From NCBI GenBank assembly GCA_022828145.1, contig JAJEJA010000020.1, forward strand, positions 1 to 32,012: a stretch of DNA of 32,012 bases. Reading direction: 5' to 3'. A model generated the notes under the pieces. The model was given only the letters and a program-made list of their open reading frames with translations, searched no databases and had not been told where the DNA came from. The position numbers and the translations under genes are program-made. The number at the start of each line of letters is the position of its first letter. Position 1 is the first letter of the stretch. Shown here piece after piece: positions 23,008-31,700 of this stretch. Origin of the DNA: Candidatus Poribacteria bacterium. Its GTDB lineage: Bacteria > Poribacteria > WGA-4E > WGA-3G.

Positions 23008-24891
23008 ATGCGCGTAAGTTCAGCAGAAGAAACAATCCAACGTCTTATATTTAGTCTATCAGAACTGGAGCAGTTAGGTCAGACGCTCATATCGGGTCAT
23101 AGCAATTTTAACGTCTCCAGTAAAACCTATCTGCGCATTACGCTTGGCACGCTTCAAGCAAGTGGTGGCGCGATTTACTGTTTCCACCCTTCAGATAATC
23201 ATCTAACCCTTGCTGCCTCAACACCAGAATCTGAGATGGCTCCTATAGAGATAGAACAGACAGAAGTGGAAACTCTGCTTGAATGTTCTCTAATTGCCTT
23301 AGATACTCCCCCTGAACCATTACAGCAGTTTATTGATCGAAACGCTGAATTGATGGATGGAAATGTAAAACATCAACTATGGGTACCTCTAAAGATACAC
23401 GACGAATTTCTCGGTATTCTGAGTTTAGGCGGATTATTTGGTCGCGCAAAATTTGAAAAATGGGAGCAGGAATTACTTAACATTCTTGCACACCAGATAT
23501 CAATCGCTATTGCCTATTCGCGTATTGTTGAAGGTATACAGAGCGAAAAGTTCCGACTGTTTATGTTAGCAGAGAGCGCACCTCAGATATGTCAACTGTT
23601 ACAACCCGAGGATGCCGCTGAACAGGTCGTTCATCAAGCTGTCGCACTATTGGATGCAAATGTTGGCGGGTTGATGTTAATTCAACAAGCACAACAGAAA
23701 CTTGAACTCCGATATGTATTCCCGCCGACACTCATTTCTGAAAACCCAGGTGAAGACGATAAAGATGCGTTATCAATTCCACTGGACAGTGATACCTCCG
23801 AAGCAAAAGAGTCTGACGAAAGAACCTCGTTAGATATGTTAGCAGGTGTTGTTAAAGAAGGGAAAACAGACCGTTGTTTCACTAAACCAGATAATCTATT
23901 CGGCGGTAGAAATCTGATGGCAGGCCCAATTCAGGGACGCGATGGTGATATCTTAGGGGTTCTCGTTGTCGGTGATAAAGAAGAACGCGGTGGAAGAACC
24001 GCTGAATTTACCGATGAAGATGAAGTCCTCATTGATTCATTTGCAAAACAGGCAGGTGTTGCGATTGAAAATGCACATCTACATCAAGAAGCACTTGAAG
24101 CACGGCAATTACAGACAGAGATGGAGGAAGCACGGAAAATTCAAGAAAACCTTATCCCTGATACACTACCCGATATACCAGGATATGAGGTGGCAGGGCA
24201 TTATGAACCACGCGGTCCGGTTGGTGGAGATTATTTTGATTGTATAGAGTTGGTAGCTGGCGGATGGGGACTCGCTATCGCCGATGTCTCAGGAAAAGGG
24301 ATGCAGGCTGCACTGCTGATGGCGACACTACGAGCAGGACTGCTATCTGAATTGTCAAGCGCAAGGGGACGTGAACATGATCATACCCTCGATATGAAAA
24401 ATGAACTGATAGACATGGCGATGACACTGAACTCACTACTCTATGTCAGCGGAACAGAAGAAAAATATGCTACATTCTTCTATAGCCATCTCAACCCCGA
24501 AACCGATATGCTGACAACTCTCAATGGAGGACATAATCCCCCAATTATTGTGAAAAATGGCGGCAGCATAGTATGGCTGGGAGAAGATGTAGGCGGATTA
24601 CCATTAGGCATGTTTCCGAATGATATGGTCCCACTCATCGCTAAATACGAAGCTGAACAAACGAAACTTGAAAGCGGAGACCTTGTCATCTTTTATACTG
24701 ATGGGGTTACGGAAACTGTCAATATTGATGATGAGTTCTATGATGAGGAACGGCTTGAACAGATCGCTAAAAACAGCCACGGTGGAGATGCACCGAGTAT
24801 CTGCAACTTAATCTATGAATCAGTCATGGACTTTCAAGGTGACGCAGACCAATTTGACGATCTAACCCTGCTTGTTCTCAGAAAAAAATAA
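23008..24891 (+). CDS. GAF-GAF-PP2C (SpoIIE/RsbU-like) phosphatase
   Basis: This 627-residue cytoplasmic sensor phosphatase would reactivate the STAS protein. Two GAF-like domains (about 20-175 and 185-355) could sense a ligand or redox state. A short helical linker (about 355-385) leads to the PP2C SpoIIE-type domain (390-627). Metal-binding acidic residues are visible in VGGDYFDC (405-412), IADVSGKGMQ (424-433), FYTDGVTE (near 570) and FDDLTLLVL (616-624). No membrane segment is present. The gap to the STAS gene is 138 bp without an obvious promoter, and the DUF58 gene begins 15 bp after the stop. This ties the phosphatase to the VWA genes downstream. Confidence 0.92.
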   Translation: MRVSSAEETIQRLIFSLSELEQLGQTLISGHSNFNVSSKTYLRITLGTLQASGGAIYCFHPSDNHLTLAASTPESEMAPIEIEQTEVETLLECSLIALDTPPEPLQQFIDRNAELMDGNVKHQLWVPLKIHDEFLGILSLGGLFGRAKFEKWEQELLNILAHQISIAIAYSRIVEGIQSEKFRLFMLAESAPQICQLLQPEDAAEQVVHQAVALLDANVGGLMLIQQAQQKLELRYVFPPTLISENPGEDDKDALSIPLDSDTSEAKESDERTSLDMLAGVVKEGKTDRCFTKPDNLFGGRNLMAGPIQGRDGDILGVLVVGDKEERGGRTAEFTDEDEVLIDSFAKQAGVAIENAHLHQEALEARQLQTEMEEARKIQENLIPDTLPDIPGYEVAGHYEPRGPVGGDYFDCIELVAGGWGLAIADVSGKGMQAALLMATLRAGLLSELSSARGREHDHTLDMKNELIDMAMTLNSLLYVSGTEEKYATFFYSHLNPETDMLTTLNGGHNPPIIVKNGGSIVWLGEDVGGLPLGMFPNDMVPLIAKYEAEQTKLESGDLVIFYTDGVTETVNIDDEFYDEERLEQIAKNSHGGDAPSICNLIYESVMDFQGDADQFDDLTLLVLRKK

Positions 24892-24906
24892 CACAAGGAT
24901 CAAACA

Positions 24907-25869
24907 ATGCAACAAACAATAGAAGGACGACGGTTCTTAAATCCTACAATTCTTGCACAAATTGGAAATCTTGAACTCATCGCAAGATATGTCGTTGAAG
25001 GTTTCATTTCTGGATTACACAAAAGTCCATACCACGGGTTTAGTGTCGAGTTTTCACAATACAGACAATATATGCCAGGGGATGATACAAAACATATTGA
25101 CTGGAAAGTTTACGGCAGGACTGACCGATACTATATCAAACAGTTTGAAGAAGAGACAAATCTCAACTGCTATATCCTGTTAGATACGAGTGAATCTATG
25201 GCGCATCCCTCCCCAGAGGATTTGGATGAAATCGAAGCTTTATCACAAGACGAATCGACGGGAGCAGGTGAACCTTTGTCTAAACTTCGCTACGCAAGTT
25301 TTTTGATCGCTTCACTCTCATATTTTATGGCAAAACAACGGGATGCGGTCGGTTTCGCTTATTTTGATGATAAAGTACATCAATACTTACCTGCCAGAAG
25401 TAGTGCATCACACATGCATTCCATACTGTTGACACTCGAAAACCTTCAGACAGAGAAGCAGACGCGTATCGGTGAACCGCTACATCAGATTGCGGAACGG
25501 CTAACGAAACGTGGATTGGTAATCCTCATTTCAGACCTTTACGATGATAATCCTGATGAGGTGATTGACGGACTTGAACATCTTCGGTACGATGGACATG
25601 AAGTTATCGTATTTCATGTGTTATCTGAGCAGGAAGTAGCATTTGAATTTGATAAGTTGATCCGTTTTGTTGATTCTGAGACCGACCAAGAGATCATCAC
25701 CACACCAAAGGTCATTCAGGAAAGTTATCTCAGTAATTTTAACGAATTCATTCACCATTATAGGACGACTTTGAACCAATCGGATATAGATTACAATATA
25801 ATCAATACCTCAACGCCGATTGATAGATCGCTTTCCTCATATTTAGCGAAGCGACAAGGATTTATTTAG
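24907..25869 (+). CDS. DUF58 protein
   Basis: This 320-residue DUF58 family protein has the signature FSQYRQYMPGDDTKHIDWKVYGRTDRYYIKQFEEE beginning at residue 49. It is followed by a VWA-like fold whose metal site is DTSESM (93-98, D-x-S-x-S). DUF58 proteins usually sit with MoxR AAA+ ATPases and Bat-type VWA proteins and are thought to act in chaperone-like assembly at the membrane. Here no MoxR gene is present and the partner-switch phosphatase lies 15 bp upstream, which suggests translational coupling. The BatA-like gene follows after a small inserted gene. Confidence 0.93.
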   Translation: MQQTIEGRRFLNPTILAQIGNLELIARYVVEGFISGLHKSPYHGFSVEFSQYRQYMPGDDTKHIDWKVYGRTDRYYIKQFEEETNLNCYILLDTSESMAHPSPEDLDEIEALSQDESTGAGEPLSKLRYASFLIASLSYFMAKQRDAVGFAYFDDKVHQYLPARSSASHMHSILLTLENLQTEKQTRIGEPLHQIAERLTKRGLVILISDLYDDNPDEVIDGLEHLRYDGHEVIVFHVLSEQEVAFEFDKLIRFVDSETDQEIITTPKVIQESYLSNFNEFIHHYRTTLNQSDIDYNIINTSTPIDRSLSSYLAKRQGFI

Positions 25870-25878
25870 GAGGACTCA

Positions 25879-25920
25879 TGCAAATCCTTGTATGTAATTT
25901 CTTCTCGCTTGCTGAATAAC
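25879..25920 (+). other. 13-codon reading frame behind a strong ribosome site
   Basis: Directly after the DUF58 stop, GGAGGA (25869-25874) precedes ATG at 25879. The frame is MQILVCNFFSLAE, then TAA. It could be a leader peptide, or the 5' stump of a former gene displaced by the small membrane protein gene that follows. Confidence 0.3.
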
Positions 25921-25937
25921 AAATTTTGTAGTATAAT
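25909..25937 (+). promoter_or_regulatory. Internal promoter giving a probable leaderless mRNA
   Basis: TTGCTG (25909-25914), 17 bases and TATAAT (25932-25937). Transcription would start about 7 bases later, at or next to the ATG at 25945, so the small membrane protein would be made from a leaderless message. There is no Shine-Dalgarno before that ATG, which fits. Confidence 0.45.
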
Positions 25938-25944
25938 TTAAGAT

Positions 25945-26361
25945 ATGTCAAAAAATGAAGATGATTTTGTGTCGTTAGTCAGAATTCCACGAAAATGGTT
26001 CAATTTATTTGTCGGAATCTTCTTAACTCTAATCATCACTAATACTTTGCTTGAATTATTGACTGACTGGAAACTGGAACTACTTGGTGATACAATATTA
26101 ACACGAATGGCAGTGTTAATGACGCTAATAGTCGGTTGGTTTTTCATTTTCGCACATATTTGGGAGGGTATCATGTTAGGTTATGCCAAAATCTTCAAAG
26201 ATAGAGTCTTTGCAGAAGGTAAAGCAGAAGGTAAAGAAGAATATCGTCAAGAAATTCTTGAATGGAATCGCCGCAGAATACAAGCGGAAAAGGATGGTAA
26301 GGAATTCACTGAACCTATACCTGACCTTGAAGACAACTTAGAGTCCGATGAATCGCAATAG
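25945..26361 (+). CDS. Small two-helix membrane protein with charged tail
   Basis: This 138-residue protein is not one I recognise. Two hydrophobic helices (about 18-40 and 52-74) form a hairpin. They are followed by a charged, Glu/Lys/Arg-rich helical tail (79-138) with EGKAEGKEEYRQEILEWNRRR and an acidic end. It lies inside the operon between the DUF58 and BatA-like genes, but it has its own promoter and no ribosome site, so it looks like a later insertion. Its tail is duplicated immediately downstream as a separate frame without helices. It may interact with the BatA-like membrane protein. Confidence 0.7.
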   Translation: MSKNEDDFVSLVRIPRKWFNLFVGIFLTLIITNTLLELLTDWKLELLGDTILTRMAVLMTLIVGWFFIFAHIWEGIMLGYAKIFKDRVFAEGKAEGKEEYRQEILEWNRRRIQAEKDGKEFTEPIPDLEDNLESDESQ

Positions 26362-26384
26362 AACAACATGCATGGAAGGGTATC

Positions 26385-26561
26385 ATGTTAGGTTATGCCA
26401 AAAAATACAGAGATAGAGTCTTTGCGGAAGGTAAAGCAGAAGCTAAAGCAGAATATCACCAAAAAATTCTTGAAATTCTTGAATGGAATCGCCGCAGAAT
26501 ACAAGCGGAAAAGGATGGTAAGGAATTCACTGAACCTATACCAATACCCGAGGAAACTTAA
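26385..26561 (+). CDS. 58-residue duplicate of the membrane protein's soluble tail
   Basis: This is a partial tandem duplication. From the 'gggtatcATG' at 26378-26387 onward, the DNA repeats 26166-26326 of the gene before it with few changes. The reading frame remains open for 58 codons and stops 17 bp before the BatA-like start. It encodes MLGYAKKYRDRVFAEGKAEA, then AEYHQKILEILEWNRRR and ends in PIPIPEET. It keeps the charged helix but lacks both membrane helices, and carries a small in-frame insertion (ILE repeated). GGAAGGG about 7 bases upstream of ATG could serve as ribosome site. It could be a free soluble competitor of the tail, or simply a remnant. Confidence 0.5.
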   Translation: MLGYAKKYRDRVFAEGKAEAKAEYHQKILEILEWNRRRIQAEKDGKEFTEPIPIPEET

Positions 26562-26578
26562 AGAAGGAGATTCACGCG

Positions 26579-28675
26579 ATGGGTTTTTTAGCAGGAGCGT
26601 TTGCTATTGCGGGCGCAGTCGGCGCATCTATACCGCTTATAATTCACCTACTAAACCGTGAACGGGCACGTCGACTGGTATTTAGCACTATCCGTTTTAT
26701 TCAGATGTCACATCAAACGAATGTGCAGCGGCATCGATTGAAAAGGTTACTACTGCTGCTCATGCGTATATTGATGTTGTTACTCCTCGGTTTTGCTTTT
26801 GCGCGTCCATTCTTCGCACAAGACCCAGCCACTGCACCGGAATTAGGGGGTGTGCGGAATGCAGTTATCATTCTGGATACATCCTACAGCATGCAGTATG
26901 AAGGGGTTTTTGAACGGGCAAAAAATGAGGCGATCAACCGACTCAACAGCTTGGACACTGCGGATGCCACTGCACTAATCCTATCGGCAGACAAAGCAAG
27001 GCAAGTTCTACCTTTAGAAACTGAGCATACACATATCAAGTCAGTTATAGAAAATGCAGAAACAACCAATTATACGACTGATTATCTTGATGCTATCCAA
27101 ACCGCTGATGAAATACTTAAAGGGATTTCAATCGGACAGAAACAGATATACCTCGTTGGAGATTTGCAAAAAAGTGGATGGGATAACTTCCTTGAAACCG
27201 ATCGTCTTAGTCCTGATGTTGATATAGAATTCGTCAATGTAGGAGAAGAACAACCCAAAAACCGAGCAATTACTGACATCAACGTTCCACCTGTTGTCCT
27301 CATTGAACAGAAAGATACTGAACTGGTAGCACGGGTTCACAATTTTAGCACAGAACGCATAGAAAACTTAAATGTTAATCTCTATATTGATGAACGTAAA
27401 GCTGAAGCGATGCAATTAGATATTGAACCTAATGATAGCACGGACGCTGCGTTTAACCTACAAGTAGATTTACAATCTGAATCGGCACATACGGGATGGG
27501 TAGAAATTGAAAATGATGCTTTAGAGATCGATAACCGATACTATTTTACAGTGCAAAGCATGCAGTCTATCAAAGTTCATTGTGTCAACGGTGAAAGAAA
27601 GAGTTCTGATATTGATGATGAAACTTTCTTTCTTACAAGAGCACTGAAAAATGTTGGCGGCGAAGGGACACCCATTGACTACACAGAATCGGTGACATTT
27701 CCATCCGAAGCGGCTTTACAAAGATACGATGTCCTTATCATGGCAAATGTCAAACAATTCAGCACAGCAGAAGCTGAGAGAATAAAAACCTTTGTAAATT
27801 CTGGGGGTGGACTGATAATCACACTTGGCGATCAGATCGATTCAAGTGTATATCAACAGCACTTTGGCGGCGCAGATAACCCGCTTCTACCTTGCACATT
27901 GATGCAAGCAGTGGGCGATCCTATCGGGAAACCGGAATTTAAGGTAATTGCAAGTGTTGACTATAAACACCCTATTTTCGTTCCGTTTAGCAATCCAAAC
28001 CACGGAGATTTTGGTAAAGGTAGGTTCTATAGATTCTATCAATCCGCTCCAACTGCAGATGCAACTGCCATCGCTTCCTATGATGATGGGAATCCAGCAC
28101 TGCTTGAGAAGGTATACGGGAACGGACGCGTTCTCTGTTATACATCGTCAATCGACCGTGAATGGAACGATCTGCCTATACACGGTGTTTTTCTGCCTTT
28201 CCTGCATGAAACTGTCAAGTATCTTGCCTTGAAACAAGCGGGTAAAGTTCCTGATTATCGTGTAGGGGATGATCTGGAATACATCGGTTCCCGAGACGGT
28301 GCTGGAAAAGAGGTCGCAGTTTTCAATCCAGACGGAAAAGAGACGCGATTGACGTTGAATGAACAGGGGAATCTATACTACGCAGAAACACAAAACCCAG
28401 GTATCTATTCTGTTCACCGTTCAGGTGAAACTACACAATACTATGTCGTGAATGTTGAGACAGATGAGTCTGACATCACACCCCGTGACCCTGAAGAGTT
28501 GACCAGCTTGCTTGTAGGGTCAACAGAAGCAGATAGAACTCCCACAGAAATTACACCAGAAGTGAGACAAGAATATCGCGAAGATGTTGAGAAAAACCAA
28601 GGTATTTCAATGTATCTTCTCTTAACGGTTTTTGCTTTAGCAGTAGGTGAAATGTTCCTTGCAAATCGAGTGTAA
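26579..28675 (+). CDS. BatA-like VWA membrane protein with GATase-like domain
   Basis: This 698-residue protein begins with the BatA/aerotolerance N-terminal module: a first helix (3-25), LLNRERARRLVFSTIRFIQ, then a second helix (about 56-78). A VWA domain follows with metal site ILDTSYSM (98-105, D-x-S-x-S). The middle part (about 225-320) is a CARDB-like beta domain. Residues about 330-560 have the look of a class I glutamine amidotransferase-like fold (YDVLIMANV...FVNSGGGLIITLGD) without a clear catalytic Cys. A C-terminal helix (677-695) ends the protein. AAGGAG lies upstream of the ATG. With DUF58 it forms the usual Bat-type pair, here under partner-switch genes instead of MoxR. Confidence 0.9.
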   Translation: MGFLAGAFAIAGAVGASIPLIIHLLNRERARRLVFSTIRFIQMSHQTNVQRHRLKRLLLLLMRILMLLLLGFAFARPFFAQDPATAPELGGVRNAVIILDTSYSMQYEGVFERAKNEAINRLNSLDTADATALILSADKARQVLPLETEHTHIKSVIENAETTNYTTDYLDAIQTADEILKGISIGQKQIYLVGDLQKSGWDNFLETDRLSPDVDIEFVNVGEEQPKNRAITDINVPPVVLIEQKDTELVARVHNFSTERIENLNVNLYIDERKAEAMQLDIEPNDSTDAAFNLQVDLQSESAHTGWVEIENDALEIDNRYYFTVQSMQSIKVHCVNGERKSSDIDDETFFLTRALKNVGGEGTPIDYTESVTFPSEAALQRYDVLIMANVKQFSTAEAERIKTFVNSGGGLIITLGDQIDSSVYQQHFGGADNPLLPCTLMQAVGDPIGKPEFKVIASVDYKHPIFVPFSNPNHGDFGKGRFYRFYQSAPTADATAIASYDDGNPALLEKVYGNGRVLCYTSSIDREWNDLPIHGVFLPFLHETVKYLALKQAGKVPDYRVGDDLEYIGSRDGAGKEVAVFNPDGKETRLTLNEQGNLYYAETQNPGIYSVHRSGETTQYYVVNVETDESDITPRDPEELTSLLVGSTEADRTPTEITPEVRQEYREDVEKNQGISMYLLLTVFALAVGEMFLANRV

Positions 28676-28698
28676 CTGAAAACTGATTGCTACGAATA

Positions 28699-28729
28699 GT
28701 AGGAGGCCAGTTAATATAATACTGGAAAA
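28699..28729. repeat. Partial copy of the TGTAGGAG repeat
   Basis: GTAGGAGGCCAGTTAATATA... resembles 9985-10012 (GTAGGAGCCAACTATATAAA). CCAGT-TAATATAAT-ACTGG forms a 5-bp hairpin directly before the PhyH 3 start, so it may influence translation of that gene. Confidence 0.5.
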
Positions 28730-28733
28730 AACA

Positions 28734-29657
28734 ATGACACCTGATATGAATGATAGAATTGATGTTCCAGAAATTGTCTCTGAGGAGGAATGTCAATCTT
28801 TTATTGAAAACGGATTCCTTGTCGTGCCAAACTTGCTGTCAGACGATGAGATCAAAGAACTCAGACAAGACACTGTCACACTTGCACGGGGAGAATACGA
28901 ATGTGATAACATGAAACCTTTGCCAGAGAATGTTAGCGATGATGAGGCAATCGGTAGAATCCTTTGTATACATCAACCCCATTTCGTGAGTGAGACGATA
29001 GAAAAATACGTGAAACACCCGAAAATATGTGGTATTCTGAGCCAGATTACTGCTGCGCATCTACCGTTTTGGGACGGTAGTGTAAAGTGTATGCAATCAA
29101 TGCTGTTCGTTAAACCCCCTAATTTTCAGGGACAAGCATGGCATCAGGATGAGATCTATATTCCGACACGCGACCGGTCACTCATTGGCGCGTGGATTGC
29201 AATGGATGATGCTACTATTGAGAACGGATGTTTGTGGGTGCTGCCGGGTTCACATCGGCAAGGGTATCTATATCCGCAGCGCAACCATGAAAATCCTGAT
29301 GAATTTGATTTTGCACAAGAGAGTTATGGATTTGATGGTTCAGATGAAGTGCCCGTTGAAGTGACAACCGGTACACTCGTCTTTTTCAACGGTTATTTGC
29401 TGCATAGATCCCGGAAAAACAGAGGTGACACATTCAGACGTGTACTGGTGAATCATTATTGTAATTCGTGGTCTCTTCTGCCGTGGTCAATTCGGGAAGG
29501 GGAACGGCCCGCAAGTGCGGATCGTCGCTGTGTAATTCCTGTTTCGGGGGTTGACCCTTATGCGTGGAAAGGTTATGATGATCCACCAAAAAGCATAGGC
29601 CTCAGAACATGTAAAGCGATTGATGAATTACCACCTATTACCACAGAAAGTGAGTAA
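28734..29657 (+). CDS. Phytanoyl-CoA dioxygenase (PhyH) family protein 3
   Basis: This 307-residue Fe(II)/2-oxoglutarate dioxygenase has iron ligands His137 and Asp139 (AWHQDEIY) and distal His224 (GYLLHRSRKN), with Arg235 or Arg236 for 2-oxoglutarate. 'GAWIAMDDATIENGCLWVLPGSHR' is the standard family strand-turn. The tail contains 'RTCKAIDELPPITTESE'. A second in-frame ATG at residue 5 is an alternative start. The 67-residue gene downstream begins 4 bp after the stop, so the two are co-transcribed. The substrate is unknown. Confidence 0.92.
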   Translation: MTPDMNDRIDVPEIVSEEECQSFIENGFLVVPNLLSDDEIKELRQDTVTLARGEYECDNMKPLPENVSDDEAIGRILCIHQPHFVSETIEKYVKHPKICGILSQITAAHLPFWDGSVKCMQSMLFVKPPNFQGQAWHQDEIYIPTRDRSLIGAWIAMDDATIENGCLWVLPGSHRQGYLYPQRNHENPDEFDFAQESYGFDGSDEVPVEVTTGTLVFFNGYLLHRSRKNRGDTFRRVLVNHYCNSWSLLPWSIREGERPASADRRCVIPVSGVDPYAWKGYDDPPKSIGLRTCKAIDELPPITTESE

Positions 29658-29661
29658 ATCA

Positions 29662-29865
29662 ATGACAACAAAACAATCTGCTGAACTACAAAACACATTG
29701 GAAACGATGCTAACCCGTATCGCTACGGGAGACGACATCACAGAGCAACTCCTCAAAATTCAGCAAATATCCATTGCTATAGAATCAACTGCTCCTACTA
29801 TGCTGAAACATTATCTTCAGAAGAAGAGTTATACGAAGGCGTTGGATTTTCTGAAAGAGGGGTAG
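29662..29865 (+). CDS. Small 67-residue protein, unknown
   Basis: This protein starts MTTKQSAELQNTLETMLTRI 4 bp after the PhyH 3 stop. GTGAG just before the start could act as ribosome site, and an ATG at 29620 inside the PhyH gene is less likely. It looks all-helical, with no membrane segment, Cys or metal motif. I do not recognise the family. Close spacing suggests it is translated together with PhyH 3 and may assist it, but a separate role is possible. Confidence 0.55.
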   Translation: MTTKQSAELQNTLETMLTRIATGDDITEQLLKIQQISIAIESTAPTMLKHYLQKKSYTKALDFLKEG

Positions 29866-29894
29866 CTATAGCTGCTATTTGCTATTGCATAACC

Positions 29895-29924
29895 TTGACA
29901 AGTCTTAAGCATTTGTGCTATAGT
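29895..29924 (+). promoter_or_regulatory. Sigma70-type promoter for rph-rdgB
   Basis: TTGACA (29895-29900), 18 bases and TATAGT (29919-29924) form a strong housekeeping-type promoter about 100 bp before the RNase PH start. Confidence 0.65.
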
Positions 29925-30027
29925 TTTCATACAATCCACAATTCAAGCAGTGTCGATTATTTCTGGCATTGCTTTTTGAAATTAATACATAGTTGAAATG
30001 CGCCTAAGAGCGGAAGATGAGGATTAC

Positions 30028-30786
30028 ATGGTCAGAGAAGATGGACGCAAGATTGATGAGATGCGACCAATTACAATTAGTAGGAATTATATTAAACATG
30101 CTGAGGGAGCAGTGCTTATTACGACAGGAGATACCAAAGTAATATGTACTGCATCCGTTCAGGAACAGCAACCGCGTTTCATGCGGGAACAGCGTATCAA
30201 GAATAGAGGATGGGTTACAGCGGAATACGCAATGTTACCACGCTCCACTGCGGAACGCATGCAACGGGAAGCAACACAAGGTAGACTTGGCGGGAGAACG
30301 CAGGAGATACAACGACTCATAGGGAGAGCACTACGCGCTGCTGTTGACCTTGATTCGTTAGGAGAAAGAACAATCTGGATTGACTGTGATGTAATTCAAG
30401 CGGATGGCGGAACACGGACAGCAGCAATTACAGGGGCATTCTTGGCACTTTGGGATGCCTGCAAAACCTTGCAACACCAAGGTCTGATTGACGATATACC
30501 TATCACTGACAATATCGCAGCAACAAGTGTCGGGATCGTTGATGGGACACCTATGCTCGACCTCTGTTATACTGAGGACTCTACTGCCGATGTTGATATG
30601 AATATTGTTATGACAGGCAGCGGGAAGTTCATTGAAATTCAAGGAACCGCAGAACATAATCCATTCTCCCGTGAAGAGTATAATCAAATGCTGGACCTCT
30701 CTGTCAGTGGCATACAACAACTTGTACGGCTACAGAACAAGATGATGCTTGAGGATCTTGATGAAACTTGTTTTGGCAACGCGTAA
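30028..30786 (+). CDS. rph: Ribonuclease PH
   Basis: This phosphorolytic 3'-5' exoribonuclease trims the 3' end of tRNA precursors using phosphate. The family signatures are [15 protein letters not shown] at the N-terminus, '[21 protein letters not shown]' (24-44), '[16 protein letters not shown]' (88-103) and '[19 protein letters not shown]' (119-137). I chose the ATG at 30028 because family members start close to the 'R-x-D-G-R' motif and GAGG lies about 6 bases upstream. An ATG at 29998 would add ten residues. The resulting 252 residues is near the usual 240. It overlaps rdgB by 26 bp, the common rph-rdgB pairing. Confidence 0.96.
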   Translation: MVREDGRKIDEMRPITISRNYIKHAEGAVLITTGDTKVICTASVQEQQPRFMREQRIKNRGWVTAEYAMLPRSTAERMQREATQGRLGGRTQEIQRLIGRALRAAVDLDSLGERTIWIDCDVIQADGGTRTAAITGAFLALWDACKTLQHQGLIDDIPITDNIAATSVGIVDGTPMLDLCYTEDSTADVDMNIVMTGSGKFIEIQGTAEHNPFSREEYNQMLDLSVSGIQQLVRLQNKMMLEDLDETCFGNA

Positions 30787-31375
30787 TCTCGGGAAAGTTA
30801 AAGAACTTACTGCTATGATCAGTACCGAACGAAGGCACAAGGATGTTCAGATCCTTTCACTACAGGATTTTCCTGATGCCCCAGAAGTGGTTGAAGATGG
30901 TGATACCTATCAAGCAAACGCATCAAAAAAGGCAACTGTCATAGCCGATTTCACGGGATTGCGCACACTTGCTGATGATGCTGGATTGGAAGTTAATGCA
31001 CTGAATGGGGCACCCGGTATTCACTCAAAGCGGTGGGCAGGTGATGATGTTACGGATGCTGTCCGAATTCAAAAGTTGCTTGAAGCGATAGAGGGTGTAT
31101 CGGATAGAGGCGCACGTTTTGTCGCTGCAATAGCAATTGCTGAACCTATAAATCCTCAGAAACCACCTTCTCTTCAATCAGATAGGGTGCAGGTAGTTAT
31201 AGGGACGTGTGAAGGACACATCATCAATGAACCCGTAGGAGATAGCGGTTTCGGGTATGATCCGATTTTTGTCCCAGTCGGTTATGACAAGACTTATGCA
31301 GAATTGGGTGAGGAAGTAAAAAACCGAATTAGTCATAGAAGTAAAGCATTGCGATCTGCACTCAAATTGTTATGA
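30761..31375 (+). CDS. rdgB: XTP/dITP diphosphatase (RdgB/HAM1)
   Basis: This house-cleaning pyrophosphatase removes dITP, XTP and related non-canonical nucleotides to protect DNA. The signatures are [12 protein letters not shown] (5-16), [16 protein letters not shown] (43-58), [24 protein letters not shown] (71-94), [11 protein letters not shown] (near 155) and ISHRSKAL near the end. At 204 residues it has the family's usual length. The ATG at 30761 is preferred over an upstream TTG because GAGG lies 6 bases before it and families start M-K-x-V-L-A-T. It is translated from within the end of rph and likely coupled to it. Confidence 0.97.
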   Translation: MKLVLATRNLGKVKELTAMISTERRHKDVQILSLQDFPDAPEVVEDGDTYQANASKKATVIADFTGLRTLADDAGLEVNALNGAPGIHSKRWAGDDVTDAVRIQKLLEAIEGVSDRGARFVAAIAIAEPINPQKPPSLQSDRVQVVIGTCEGHIINEPVGDSGFGYDPIFVPVGYDKTYAELGEEVKNRISHRSKALRSALKLL

Positions 31376-31567
31376 GCCCGTTCTGTCGTAGCATAAAATT
31401 GCAGTCTGTGCCTACACCTGGTATAAAAAAGTAAAACGAGTTAAATTGATTCTGCTGGCGAGATGTGGTATTCTTAATCTTATGTTTTACAGACAAAGTG
31501 GAGCGCGTCCTAAATTCCGATGCTGCACACACAATTATACCTTTGTCATAACATCATCATAATCTTC
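31376..31567. other. Intergenic stretch after rdgB, no gene seen
   Basis: No open frame or known repeat is supported here. The last 70 bases lead into an omegaRNA-like hairpin and could be the 5' part of that RNA or the eroded end of an IS200/IS605-type element. Confidence 0.4.
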
Positions 31568-31607
31568 GGGCAAGAGACCCCATGCTTTAGCTTGGGGAGG
31601 AATGCCC
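31568..31607 (+). ncRNA. omegaRNA-like (IS200/IS605 right-end-like) double hairpin
   Basis: An outer stem GGGCA (31568-31572) / TGCCC (31603-31607) encloses an inner stem CCCCA (31578-31582) / TGGGG (31593-31597) with loop TGCTTTAGCT, followed by AGGA. The 'CCCC..GCTTTAGC..GGGGAGGA' pattern is the one usually found at the 3' end of tnpB elements, where it closes the omegaRNA scaffold before the guide. Here it lies upstream of a tnpB-like gene, so it may belong to a lost upstream copy. Confidence 0.45.
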
Positions 31608-31621
31608 GTTCCTTATTTCCC

Positions 31622-31650
31622 TTGACAATATATGTCAAATGTTTTAGAAT
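31622..31650 (+). promoter_or_regulatory. Consensus promoter overlapping a palindrome, for the tnpB-like gene
   Basis: TTGACA (31622-31627), 17 bases and TAGAAT (31645-31650) fit the sigma70 consensus with optimal spacing. The -35 is one arm of the inverted repeat TTGACA-ATATA-TGTCAA (31622-31638), a plausible operator. The tnpB-like start is 50 bp further on. Confidence 0.6.
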
Positions 31651-31700
31651 ATATCCAACATAATTCTCGATACGATTCGGTAACGATGCTGAAGTAAACT

